Shown here in pieces: positions 24,478 through 35,851 of a stretch of DNA of 64,000 nucleotides. Position 1 is the stretch's first letter, and every line of letters begins with the position of its first letter. The notes under the pieces are model-generated. The model did not search any database and had not been told where the DNA came from. It saw only the letters and a program-made list of their open reading frames with translations. The DNA lies in the NCBI GenBank assembly GCA_016858145.1, contig JAEHOE010000029.1, forward strand, positions 372,001 through 436,000, read 5' to 3'. This stretch comes from Edaphochlamys debaryana. Taxonomy: Eukaryota; Chlorophyta; Chlorophyceae; Chlamydomonadales. The position numbers were made by a program, and so were the translations under genes.

Positions 24478-25578
24478 GATGCGTATCGATGATTGCCTTT
24501 TGGGTCGTAGGCAGTACCGGTTACGGGTCAGGCGCCACAGGGACGGGGTGCCGTATCGAGGCCCCCCGCGCACGTAAGGCGTGAATCAAGCCAAATGCTA
24601 CCTTAGCAAGCTGCATTCAAAGGCGGGTAACGGGGGTGGTTAATGACTACGGGGTCCACACTGCGCCGACATGGATGGGCCGAAGTACCGGCACGCAGCA
24701 GTCGGTTGCTTCCTGTCCCTGCGCTGCCCCTTCCACCACCAAACGGCCTGCGTCGGAACACTTGACCACTCGCGTCGTGCTTCGCCTTGGTCGCGAGGTT
24801 GGTTGCGCTTGACGACTTCTCGCGGCCGACAACGGTCGTCGACAGGTGGGGTCTCGATACGGCGGTTGGCCCATGCGCCGAAGGCTGCGTGCACTGCAAA
24901 AGGGCATGCTAGTATTGCGCACACTCATACATCCTTCCACAGCGCGCACCATACATACCCTTGGTCTCACTCCAGGACAGTCGTCGTCAGCCTAACATTC
25001 TGCGCTGTTTGGTGCACAGTAGCGCGCTACCTTCCGCAACACGCGGCGTGACGCAAGTACCTGATCAGAGACCGCTTCTGCTGGTAGGCGCTGCAGTCGC
25101 GCTTTGCCAACGCGGCGGGCACCTGAGGATGCGCTGTGCTGCTTCCGCTTTGGCCTCTCCGCCTCTGCATGACAGCATCTAAGAACATGTGATCTGAGCA
25201 TTAGCACAGCCAAGCTCTGGCGGTGTCGTCCGTGACGCGCTGACTCGTCGCTTTTGTCTGCCAGAAGGCTCTTCTGAGCGCGATCAGCTTAGCCCTGCCC
25301 CTGGCGCGGAAGCTCCTTCCATTTGGCGCCTTAGCACGCCCAAGTTGTCGCATGCACGCGGGTTATGGTGCTCCTTGCGGCATCGTCTCAGCTTGACGCG
25401 CGAGCTCACCGTGACGCGACAGCACCGTGTTTGCATATTGGCAATCCGGAGACGCTGGCACGCGGCGCATTGTGCGATGGACCTGCGTCACGATTTCCCG
25501 CGCCTGACCCGTCTTGCTCCCTCGCGCTATTGCGCCCCCGGCGTGCAGGTCACACGCCCCACCGTGCCGCACGCAAGC
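23610..25578. promoter_or_regulatory. Palindromic divergent promoter region of genes C and D
   Basis: The 1.97 kb between the two opposed start codons consists of two mirror-image arms around an unmatched centre of about 235 bp (24478-24711). Each gene therefore has practically the same upstream sequence, and shared control of the pair is likely (inference). I see no convincing TATA box and no gene in the interval. The longer frames here are mirror copies of each other with no domain. Confidence 0.65.
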
Positions 25579-25838
25579 ATGAGGCGCACCCGCGCCTTCG
25601 CGGCACTCGCTGCCGCTGTGGCGCTGCTCGCAGTGGCGGCGCCGGCGCTGGGTGAGTGGCGCTGGAGACCCCGGGGGTGGGGCGGGTTGGGGGCAAGGCT
25701 CGCGTGCGGGTAGGTGCTGGGGGCGCCGCTGGGCCCGAAGCCCCCCAAAGGCAGCACCGCACACGCTGACAGGATTCATGCCACCGTGATCACAACAGCA
25801 ACTATATCTGTCTCGCGGCAAGCAGCAGCCCAGGGCCC
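24712..25838 (-). repeat. Inner inverted repeat, right arm (promoter and exon 1 of gene D)
   Basis: This is the mirror copy of 23351-24477. The axis of symmetry is near 24594. One visible coding difference in the signal-peptide exon is Ala in D where C has Thr (AALAAAV against AALTAAV). Beyond 25838 the two genes are no longer alignable at the DNA level. Confidence 0.95.
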
Positions 25839-28800
25839 TACTCCTAGAGCTGGTTGCGCTTCTCAGCAACTGGCTCATTGTGGTTGGTGCCTGCGTAGGC
25901 CAGCATAGGACCTTGGCGCATCATCTGTTGCTGCCCCGCAGCTGGCGCTCCCCGGTGGCCCCCCGCGGCCTAGTTGCCGTGGCGTCCCCGTGGCCGTCCT
26001 GACAGTGACACCCCCTTCGCCCATGCTTCTTGCCTGCAGCCCAGGATGTCCTGCCATGCTCACGGACCCCCCGCCCCTGCATCACCCCGGGAAGTATCTG
26101 CACGAATGTCCTCATTCCAGATACCAACCAATACACGTATCAGGTGAGCAGCAAGCGTGCGGGCTGCCACCTATAGCTACCGGCCCATGCATGCCTTTGC
26201 GGTCCCCCTCGATGCCATACATCATGGCACAATCACGGTTGACGGTTGCCAACGAACCCCCAACCGCAGTGCTCCTGTGGCGCCGCTGGATCGTTGACCA
26301 CCGACGCTTCAATCGGGTGCTCAGGTGGGTAGCCCGTACTGTTCTGCACTTGCCGGTATGCATGCAGCACCCGCGCACATGGGCCGGGTCGTCCAAACGG
26401 TGCCCACCCTGCCCAACCCTAAAGCACCCCGCCCTCGGTTTGCCCTCGCACGCCGCCCTTGCGCTTGACACGACCATCGATGAGCAGACATCGATGAGTG
26501 GTGAGCGTCAGCTCATGACTTGCTAAGCGTTGCGTGCATGCTGGGCCTATTAGCTGCGCGGCGTGCTGTGCTGGGAGCTCTCCTATGAGCGCCCTCATGT
26601 CGCAATCACAGCAGTAGCAGCGCAGTAATGGGGACCGCAAGCCATGGCAGCCCACAGCCCACTCCAAACCTGTAGCCAGGTTGTGAGGGCGTGTGAGGGG
26701 CCTGTCGCTAAAAACACGTTAACTCCCAACCGCCAACCGCCAACTCCCAACCACAGCGCCATGGCCACGGACCTCACGGCGCTTTGCGGCGTGGCTCCTG
26801 ACACTCGCTGCGCCGCCGCCCCCGGCATGACGGTGAGGCCCCCGCTTAGTCATGGCGTGGCCCTTCACCACCAGCAGCTCTTCCGCTAGCTGCCGGAGGG
26901 GCTTTCATTGTGACCCGGTCCTTCTGGCCCTCCAGCCCCCCTCACCATGCTCCCTTCTCCCGCTCATACCACCGCACCCACAGAGCCCCACGGGCCTTGC
27001 CCTGGTCTCGGACGGCCAAGACGACGATTGCGATGGCGTTGCCGAGCCGGTGTGCAAGAACCTGTTCCAATCTTACCAGTGAGCCGGCGCGGAATGGCGG
27101 TTTCTTTGTTGGGTGGGGGAGTGTTGCAGCAGCTGTAGGGGAGAATGGGGCAGTCGGGGGCGCATGGCTGACGAAACAGCGCAGGATGCCTAAACCCGCT
27201 GCCCGCCGCGTGCCCAGCCGGGGTCAAGGCAGGCATGTTTACAGCCGTCGCGGAGGGCCCTTGCATCAGGCCCGAGGCGCCTCGCGCCCTCACCGAACCC
27301 TGCATCTCTTGCCTCCGCCAGGTGCCTGTGCCCCCCGGGGTACGAGTGGAACAGCACGGCCCGACGATGCGTTGACGTGAACGAGTGAGCCGGGCTGGGG
27401 CTGGGCGGGAGGGCAAGTTTGCGCCCTCGTAGAGGATGGGGATACCCCATCGTGTGCAGTTTCTAGAGGCACACTGTGGAGAGCGTACTCCGCACACCAT
27501 GCTCGCGTTGTCTGTCCATGCGACCCGCTCCCCTTCTCTGTGCCCCTTGCAGGTGCACGCGCCCCAGCCTCGTCGCCATCTGCGGCCCCAACGGCAAGTG
27601 CATCAACACGCCTGGCTCCTACATGTGCATATGCTCCGGCAGCAACATCCCGGTGGACCAGGGCTACTGCCCACGTAAGCAGAAAGAGGCCCGGGGAGGA
27701 AAGGAGCAGTGCGGGGATGCAGAGGTCCGTCATACTAGTGGGGCATTCAGGACCATGCATCGTCCGTCCTGCGTGCCCTTTGCCCGGCACCCAACTTGTC
27801 GACGGGTTGTGCAGCACCCGCCTCCCCACTTCATGACCGTATACGCCTTCGCATGCGCGCGCAGCGGACACGTGCCGGGACAAGCCGTGTCGCGCCAATG
27901 AGGTCTGCATCCAAAGTACAGACGGCACGGGACCCAAGTGAGAGCCGCAAACAACCGGCGGCATGCCGAGTGGGCAGCCCTAGCAGAAGTGGGACGTGGA
28001 ACTAATCGCTCTTGACAAATGTTTGCAGGTGCGTGTGCCGCCTGGGCTTTGTCAACGACAACAATACGCCCGCCTTCGTACGGGACATCGGCTTTCTGCA
28101 GTGCGTGCGTGAGTCCCGTCTGGCACGGGGGACACTGCGGACTAGGGCCCAAAGGCTTTCGGCGCCATCCAACATGTCCCGCGTGCTGGGCCATCGACCA
28201 AACCTCTCTCACGCCATTGGTCCACCCTTGCCCCAGCCAACATGTGCCACCTGATTCGCTGTGCGACAAACCAACGATGCGTCATGGTTGGGGGCCGCCC
28301 GCGGGTGAGGGTCTGCAGGAAGGGCATAGGGGCGGGGCTGGTGTGGCTTGGGGCCGGCGGTTGCAGTGTTGGAGGAGGTGGCTGGGTCGCCGTCTCAAGC
28401 GCATGCCCCTCCCGCCTTCGGCCCGCCACAGTGTATCTGCATCCCACCGTTGGTCTTCAACTCCCTGCGCCAGTGCGTGCCTCGTGAGTAGCTGGACTGG
28501 CGCGACTGGGCGCGAAGTCAATCCCACTCTTTGGTATGTGTAGATAGAGGCCATGCGCTCCTTCCCTCTGCTGTCCAAGCTTACCGCCACCCCAACCAAA
28601 CAAACACACGTCCCCTCGCGCAGCCAACTGGTGTGGTAGCACCATCTGCGGCCGGAACGAGATCTGCGTGCTGGGCCCCAACGGACCCTCGTGCCGCTGC
28701 CGGTGGGCCTGACTGGGCCTAGTGGATTGGGCGGGGCATTTGGGGATGCTAGAGAAGCGGGCGGATCGACGCTGAAGGGCTGATGACTCGAGGATGCGGC

Positions 28801-31800
28801 TTACACACATCGCGAGACCGGCACAGAACCCGATCGCATGCCACCCCATGCCCCTTCCACCTTCACCCTGTCGCTCGCTACCCTCCCCATCCGACCTGCA
28901 GACCGGGCTTCGTCAAGGACGTGATCACGGGAGTGTGCACACGTGAGTCACGTGTCGTAGTATTCCGTACATGCATGGCCTGCTGCGTTCGCCGCAGCGC
29001 CGATCGCTTCCTGCAGCCTCGACTGACGCTTCGACCTGCCACGATACCTCTGGCCCACCCCGCCTTCCAAGACCAACTCCCTCCCCGCCCCTGACCTTCC
29101 CTCTGAATCCAGGCAACGAGTGCATGCTCATCAGCTGCAAGCCAAACATGTTCTGTGGTGAGTGGTTTCGGTACACGCAAGGGCGGAGTTAAGAGGCCGG
29201 AGGTCAGCGGATAGGTAGGTGTTGTGATCGCCGCTTTGCTACTGGGCCGCGTTCCACTCTCTCGCCTCACCTACCTCCTACCCTCCCACTACCTTTCACG
29301 CCTCCCTCCTTAGTCATGGCCAACGGCGACCCCAAGTGCATCTGCCGCAAGCCGTACATCACAGACCGCTGGGGCAACTGCGGTAAGCCCGGAGAATGCC
29401 GTATCTGTTTCCGGAGTTCCGTCGGTTGTCGGAGTCTGACAGTCCTCGACCCTTGGCCTCGCCCCCCGCCCCTGTGCTCCCATCCACCACATACACAGTC
29501 TGCCCTGTCACCTACCCCACTGGGACGGTGGTGAGCCCTCTCGACCCTCCGGCCGGCAACACGCTTTGCATTGGCGGCACCTGTAAGGTGCGGCTGCCCC
29601 CCAGGCTCGAGGGGCTGTGGGGTCCTCGTCTTGCCGGTACTTCCTGCGTCGTTTGAAGTTAAGGGACTTGAGCAGACGTGGCGTGTGGCTTGCCTGACGG
29701 GCTCCACGCAGCTGTGCTCTTGACTACGCGATGCCAGCGGCTCTCCAACCCAAATCCCCGTCACGCATCCGTCCCCTCCCCTCGCAGGAAGACTGCGGCA
29801 CCGTCACCTGCGTCTGCCCCAGGGACGGGCCCAACGGGCCCCTGGTCTGGGACCCGCGCCTGCAGCGCTGCGTACGTGAGTCACGGACCGGGGCCCGGGC
29901 GGGCCTGCATGGGGCCTGGAGGGGGCCTGGCCGCTGAAGCGGCCGGGCGGCTGGCCTCCCCGCACGCCTCACAATCCTGCAATAACACGTCTATTCCGCC
30001 CGAACCCGTGCCCAACCTCCTGACACCATCACCACCCGCCATTTCCCACCACCAGCTGACCGCTGCCCCGATAAGAAGTGCAAGTGCGATCAGAACTGCT
30101 ACATGATCGGCGGTGTGCCCACGTGGTGAGCCACAGGATGAACTTTTCGAGATCTAGGAACGGAAGGGGCTCTCTGGGGTCTTCCAAGGGGTCTGCGAGA
30201 GGTCTGCTTTTCGTACAGGGCCGTGCTTTTCTTACGCTCGGCCCACAGCCATTCTTCCTCCCACCCCACTCCACCCCTCCTTACCCCAGCCGCTGCAAAG
30301 ACTCAAAGAAAGTCATCGATGCCGGCCACGGCTACTGCGTGTGTGAGTCACAGCGCTGTCGTACTTGTGCTGCCGTACACCATGCGGGATCACAACGGGC
30401 GCCTGACCTGTGTCGTGTGTCCCCACGCTTTGCTCCGCAGTCAACCGCTGCCCCAGCATGGACTGCAAGCAGTGCTACATGTGGATGGGCATGCCCAAGT
30501 GCGGCTGCCCACCTGGCCAGGTGTGTGGCGGCGGGACTGCGGGTGGTGAGGGGGCGGCCTCAGACCCCGTATGCCCGTAACTGCTTGGGGTGTACCCTGA
30601 TAGCCTGATTACGCGGGTTCAGCTGGGCGGTCTGCCCCGTGTTACTCTGGCGGTGTCCAAGCCTGCACACAAACACGGGGCAGGGGGGTCAGTGCAAAGG
30701 CACAATGCCGACTTGCAGACACACTCCCTTGTGCCCATTCCCTTGCCTCCTCCCGACCAGGTCCTGGATCGGACCGGTGCCTGTGTGACCAACCTGTGAG
30801 GCGGCCGGGTGGCAGGGGTGGGAGGAAGGATATGCGACAAGGGTGGGGCCGGCCCTGGTCGTCACAACACCCTCACCTCGTGACCATGCCTCTCTGTGCC
30901 ACTCCCCTCTTTCTCATGTCTCTCCGCTGTTGTTTGCTCCCATCTGCTCAGGTGCAAGTGGGACACCTGCCCCCGTTGGTCGGTGAGTGGGGAGGCAGGG
31001 ACGGGCGTGTATGCGGGGGCCCCAGACACGCCCGGGGCACGACACATCAACCGCTCTTTCGTCTTTGGTCTATCAGCTTGCCCCCATGAACCCACAAAAG
31101 CAGCTTTTCTGGCTCCTCCCTATCAACCCGCCCCTCGTCATACCCGCTAACTTCTCTAGCGCTACATTGCCTCGCTCTTTCCCTCGCCACCCTCACAGCG
31201 CTGCATCATGATCAATGCCACCACCACGGCCTGCCTGCCCCGCATCTGCCCGTGGGACTCCGTGCTGGATTCTACGGACGTTTGCGTGCGTGAGTCATGC
31301 ATCTGCCGTACAGAATCCGCACATGCTCCTGGGAAGGCGGGTCTCGCGTGCCTTGCTCCCGCCCGCTATTCCCCTTGACAAACGCCCCACACCGCAACCC
31401 CCTCCCCCATTGTGCCCGCCCGCAGCCGACCTCTGCCGTCTGACCCGGTGCCGGTCGACCGAGGTGTGCGTGCAGGAGGGCGGCCTCACGCGCTGCGTCT
31501 GCCCGCCGGAGCGGCCCATCCGAAACGCCGCCGGAGACTGTGTCGAGAGTGAGTCGGCGGCAACCCTGGGCATGGGCCTCCTTCCATTAGCCTCCACCTG
31601 GCCTGCAGAGTTCAAGAGGGGGGAGATGCCGCAGGGGTATGGACTACAGGGGCAGGGTCGCTGCCACCTCGTTCTCAGGCTGACGTAATGCCGTACAATG
31701 CAATGTTGCTTGTCGCATGCATGCAGGCCCCTGGTGCCGCCAGCGCCAGTGCTCCTCGAGTCAGATCTGCATTGTGACGTACGACGATAAGGGCAACGCC

Positions 31801-33690
31801 AACGGTGACAAGTGAGTCATGTGCCGTACAATTATTGACCTGATGTCGGGCCGGTTAACAGCTGCAGAAAAGGGGCGGGGCGCACCCCGATTGGGCCCAA
31901 TCGGGGTGCGCCCCGCCCCAGGAGCACAGCTTCCCTTCCTGACACATTCTTCCGTCCTTGTCTTCGCAGGTGCGGCTGCCCCGATACTCTCGCCCTCAAC
32001 ACTGGCGGCGATTGCGTTCGTAAGCGCCGCACTTGGGTGTAGGGTTTCCGGCCATCAACGATAAACCGTTATTATTGCGCTCGGAGTGCGAGGCCCTCGC
32101 AACGGCCCGGTGCGAGCGCTTGAGGACATGACCAAATCCCCGCCCCGTCCCCCTTCACGCACCCGTCGCCTCGCAGCTGACATGTGCAACGGCGACACCT
32201 GCCCCGAGGTGGGACGGGAAGCCCTTGGGACCTGGGGCTGTGGGGGCTTGGGACTTGGCCGGCAGGCCAGCGGTTAGTCACAGCGCAACGGCAGCCCAAC
32301 CGTGCCTCATCCTCAGCCTCAGCCATGATCCCAACCCCCAACTACTTCCACCCCACCCCGAGCAGGACCAGAAGTGCGTCATGGTGGGCAAGGAGGCCAC
32401 CTGCCAGCTGGTGTGCCCCGCGGGAACGGCCATCGACACCGCCGGCACCACCTGCCAGAGTGAGCCAGTCGGCTGGGGGATACAGAGGGGCTGAGGCACC
32501 GGTCCCGCGGGCAGGGAGCATAGCGCGTCCCATAGCGGACTGTCGCTCCGTACGCCAGAGCCCCATCGTCCCGGGGCTGAGCGTGTTCTGGCCGTGGCTC
32601 CTCTTCTCCCCTAGTTAACCATCATCTTCCCCCCCTTCACCGCAACAGAGCTCTCGGTCTGCACCTCGTGGACCGGCACCAACGCAGAAGTCTGCTTCAA
32701 GGCCACGGACTCGGTGAGTGTGCCGTACACTGCCGTACACTACCCTCAACTTGTGCTGCCGTACCGAGGCCATGCACACCCCGCCACCAACACGCGCCGT
32801 GCCTTCTCTGCTGTGCCGTACTCCTCTTCGGCCTCCTAGCCACCAACCGTCAACCACTCGACCGTCCCAACCGCAGGCGTGCGCCATCGAGACCCGCATG
32901 ACGTCCGTCGTCGGCGCAGCAACGGGCTCGCTGGTCGCCATTCCCTTCCCCATCTGCTGGAAGTGCAAGCCGGGCTACTTCTGCCCCAACTACTGGTGGT
33001 GCAAGTGCCCCGCCGGCTACGTGCGCAACACCGCGGGCGTCTGTGTCATCGACCAGTGCCAGCCAAAGTGAGTTAGCAAGCGGTAGTATGTATGGTACGA
33101 ACAGCAGCCGCACGCATCCTTGGCTGCGCGCGGCTGCTGTGGAGGCGGCGGTGACATTAGTACGACAGGCGATTCTGTGTTGATGCTTCCGGGAGAGTGC
33201 TGCCTGGACCTCGGCTAACACCACGACCCGCTCCTTCCCCCCTTTCCAGGTGGTGTGCCAACGGCCCCGGCGGCAACTGGGTCTGCGCCATGTCTGGCAA
33301 CTTCCCCATGTGCATCATGTGCCCGGCGGGTTACGTGCGCGACGTCAACGGAAAGTGCTCAGGTGCGCGGGCTGGTGTGGGTAACGGCAGCCAGGGGTTT
33401 GGCCCCCAACGGGTCCTCACTCGGCTTCGGCCATCCTGCCTCTCCCTCCCCTCCCACACACGCCCGTTCCTGAACCCCTTCCGTCTGCCCTACCTGCGCC
33501 CCTCCCCGCAGTGAACCTGTGCCCCGGCTACCCCTGCCCCCGCTTTGCGCCCTGCCGCATGAACTGCGGCAAGCCCTTCTGCCAGTGGCTCATCGCCACA
33601 CCGGTCGACCTAACTTCGGCCGACTTCAGCACCGCGCGCCGCATGCTGCCAGAGCTCCTCGCCGGCGGCAGCATGGACAATCAGATTTAA
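25579..33690 (+). CDS. Gene D: secreted EGF-like multi-repeat protein, 858 aa, 33 exons
   Basis: Exons: 25579-25651, 26040-26143, 26270-26324, 26488-26500, 26757-26832, 26984-27078, 27322-27384, 27553-27674, 27865-27937, 28029-28108, 28237-28304, 28432-28483, 28624-28702, 28902-28942, 29113-29157, 29314-29382, 29499-29587, 29788-29875, 30056-30125, 30290-30342, 30441-30520, 30761-30795, 30952-30982, 31199-31289, 31426-31548, 31727-31811, 31970-32019, 32177-32208, 32366-32459, 32649-32713, 32877-33067, 33250-33362, 33512-33690. They total 2577 nt in one frame, ending TAA. The signal peptide matches that of gene C. DIDEC and DVNEC calcium-binding EGF linkers follow. An acidic stretch GQDDDCDGVAEPVC resembles a calcium-binding loop. 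Many modules are shared with C, such as KCDQNCYMIGGVPTCRC and CVMVGGRPR. After the terminal FCQWLI signature, also seen in variant form in C and E, D has an extra tail of about 25 residues. D has roughly eight more modules than C. Function unknown. Confidence 0.87.
26488..26500 (+). other. 13-nt exon of gene D encoding the cbEGF linker
   Basis: ACATCGATGAGTG is flanked by GAGCAG and GTGAGC. It encodes D-I-D-E and the first two bases of Cys. It corresponds to the 9-nt plus 4-nt exon pair of gene E, as if the two had fused or had not yet been split. Confidence 0.8.
31872..31919. repeat. Perfect 48-bp palindrome in an intron of gene D
   Basis: Two 24-bp arms meet at GGGCCC with no loop and no mismatch, between exons 26 and 27 of gene D. 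In RNA it would fold as a GC-rich hairpin, and in DNA it could extrude as a cruciform. Confidence 0.97.
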
Positions 33691-33941
33691 AGATCCACAT
33701 CCAGGAACACGGATCAAGGGGTGGAAGTCTAGGGTGCTGGTCGATATATGTGGAAGGGTGCGGCCGCCGTAAGGGGTGGCATGGCCGGGTGTGGATCGAC
33801 CTGGAAGGGTTAAACACAGCACGCCAGAGCAGCTGGAATCAGCAGGGGCGCGTGCGGGCGCCATGCATTAGGTAGAGAGGTTGGTGTGGCTGGTCGGAGA
33901 CAGAAGGATGACTGCACGAGCTAGGGATCTGACTGTCTGGT

Positions 33942-34292
33942 ATGTGAGGTACTCAGTACATATGGCGGCTGGCAGGGGCCCGTGGGGTGGTATTTAAGTG
34001 TTCCGGGGTGCGTGGAGACCGTGGGCCCCTGCCCCGCCCATAGCTTCTCGCCCCCTTCGCTCGCCACTCAATCGGCGCAGCCCGGGGCAAGGTCAATTGA
34101 TGGATACAGTCTATGGCGTGCTTAACCATCACGAGGCACGGACATGGCCTATTGATGAGCCTGAGGAGGCACGGCAGATGTGTGGTGGCGCGTGTTCGGA
34201 TGGGCGCACAGTGCGTGGTCTAGTGACGGAATGAAGCCAGTGGGAGCCTATGCTTGGCACCACGGGTATAGCTAAGCTGTAGCTACAAATGC
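33942..34292 (-). repeat. Outer inverted repeat, right copy (3' flank of gene D)
   Basis: Reverse-complement partner of 17123-17435, somewhat longer because of an insertion in its middle. See the left copy for the shared blocks. Confidence 0.85.
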
Positions 34293-35138
34293 TCGCCGCT
34301 ACATTCCCCGTCTCGAGTGCCCCACACTGCTGCCACTAGCACCAGACCGCCAGCCCATTCTCGTGATGGATCGAAGTGGCGAGACAGGTGTACACCATGG
34401 CTGGCATGATCGGATCACCACCACGCTGTCCCTCCAAGGCTCCCATCCCCCTTGCGCCTTCCCAGGACTTCGTTCACGCTATCCTGTGGCCTGTACAGCT
34501 GACCTCGATTGACAAACTCATTAGTCTTCAGTCTTGAGCCCACATCAGAAGGGCACACACTTGCGCTACTCCACCCCTCGCTCTCCGACCCCGGCTCCGT
34601 GGCCATATAGTAGTAAGCCGAAAGTACAGAAAAGGGGGCCGTAGTACGTGGGCGCAACACCTCCCGCCGCGCCGAGCATATATACTAACAGAAAGCCAGA
34701 GCACGTATCCGTTGCCCCAGCGCGGCAGAGGCAAGGAAGGCGCGTGAGGTCGGCCCCCGCACACACCTCACCCAGCTCTCCTGCAGCTATGCCCCTAGCC
34801 GCTGCTCCCGAGGCCCACCACCGCCCCTCCGTCAAGGGGGGCGAGGGGGGCTGGGGGAGGACTCTCGTGCGGCACCGGCGGCGACGGCGAGCGCCCCTGC
34901 CATCGTCTTCCGGCCCAATGGCTCCTTCTACATATATGGTGCTGGTATCTGGGCTAGCTGATGCGATAGAACACTTGGTCAAAGTCGTTGTTCGCCATCC
35001 TCGCGACAGCGGCTCACGATTGCTTTGTTGGACTTTCATTGTTACAGGCTTATGAACCCAATTGATAGAAGTCGCTATCGCGCGATATCGCGCCTCAATG
35101 ACAAGGTCTGCTGAGAGTTGCGGAGAGTTGTCGTACTT

Positions 35139-35182
35139 CGCTGAGAGTTGCCGACAGTCCGGACTCTCGGCAACTCTCAGCG
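35139..35182. repeat. 44-bp near-perfect palindrome
   Basis: CGCTGAGAGTTGCCGA and its exact reverse complement enclose CAGTCCGGACTC, which is itself palindromic apart from its outermost C/C pair. The motif GAGAGTTG also occurs twice more just upstream (35113-35130). This may be a remnant of a small mobile element or a hairpin RNA. Neither is shown. Confidence 0.9.
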
Positions 35183-35851
35183 CTCCATGCTTACTATTTG
35201 ACCCCCGACCCCCGGACGCGATGCTACGTGCTACGTGCACAGTAGAGATAGATCCGTCCTGCGCAACTCGGGGGTATCCACACCTGCCAGGATTCGTGCA
35301 GCAATACCCTCCTCGGCCTTCCGTCGTATCACCTCTGAACTACTCTGAACTCTCTCTAGTCCCCTCCCAACCTCCCTCACCTCCCAACCTCGAAACTTGG
35401 AGGCCCGGGCTCCAGCCCAGGCTCCGGCAAACTACCCACTCGCTCGCCATCGGCTGCCCCAAATGCAAGAAGCTTTAAAGCGGGCTCGCAAGCTGCCAGC
35501 ACGCGTTCTTGTGTAGCATGCCCTCATTCACTCTCGCCACCAAAAGCCTGTACGCTGCCCACAATCAAGATCCATCCCTGAGCGCCAACTCTCCGCACAA
35601 CCAGGGAAATGCCCCAAGGAGCCCCGAGGGCCCAAGAGTATGCAAGTGCTTCCCTCAGTGCCTTTCGTCCCACAAAAACCGCACCCCTCCTCCATACAGG
35701 AAATGGGGACCACGCCCACGCTCCACTACTGCTCCCCCATTCCTGCTGCAGCGCTTCAGTCCATCAGTTCTCAGACTTTCACTTCACAGTCACAATCCGC
35801 ATATACTATGTTATCGAAGTCGTTGTCGCCACCGCGCCCTGGCACCACCCC

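Larger units (their letters stand above)
33691..35851. other. Intergenic region between gene D and the F-box-like gene
   Basis: The left part is the 3' flank of gene D, including the outer inverted repeat. The middle and right parts are low-homology DNA with a palindrome at 35139-35182. The long minus-strand frame 34566-35240 crosses the palindrome and has no domain or splice support. No gene is called. Confidence 0.5.

Noticed and set aside
24137..25051. Mirror-image open frames in the palindrome arms as a duplicated gene
   Set aside because: Both copies are open only because they share sequence. They show no domain and sit in the divergent promoter region.
23351..25838. Inverted repeat as a DNA transposon with terminal repeats
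   Set aside because: The arms contain the first exons of two genes and the centre has no transposase. No target-site duplication was seen.
34566..35240. 224-codon minus-strand open frame
   Set aside because: It runs through a palindrome, has no domain and shows no splice-consistent neighbours.
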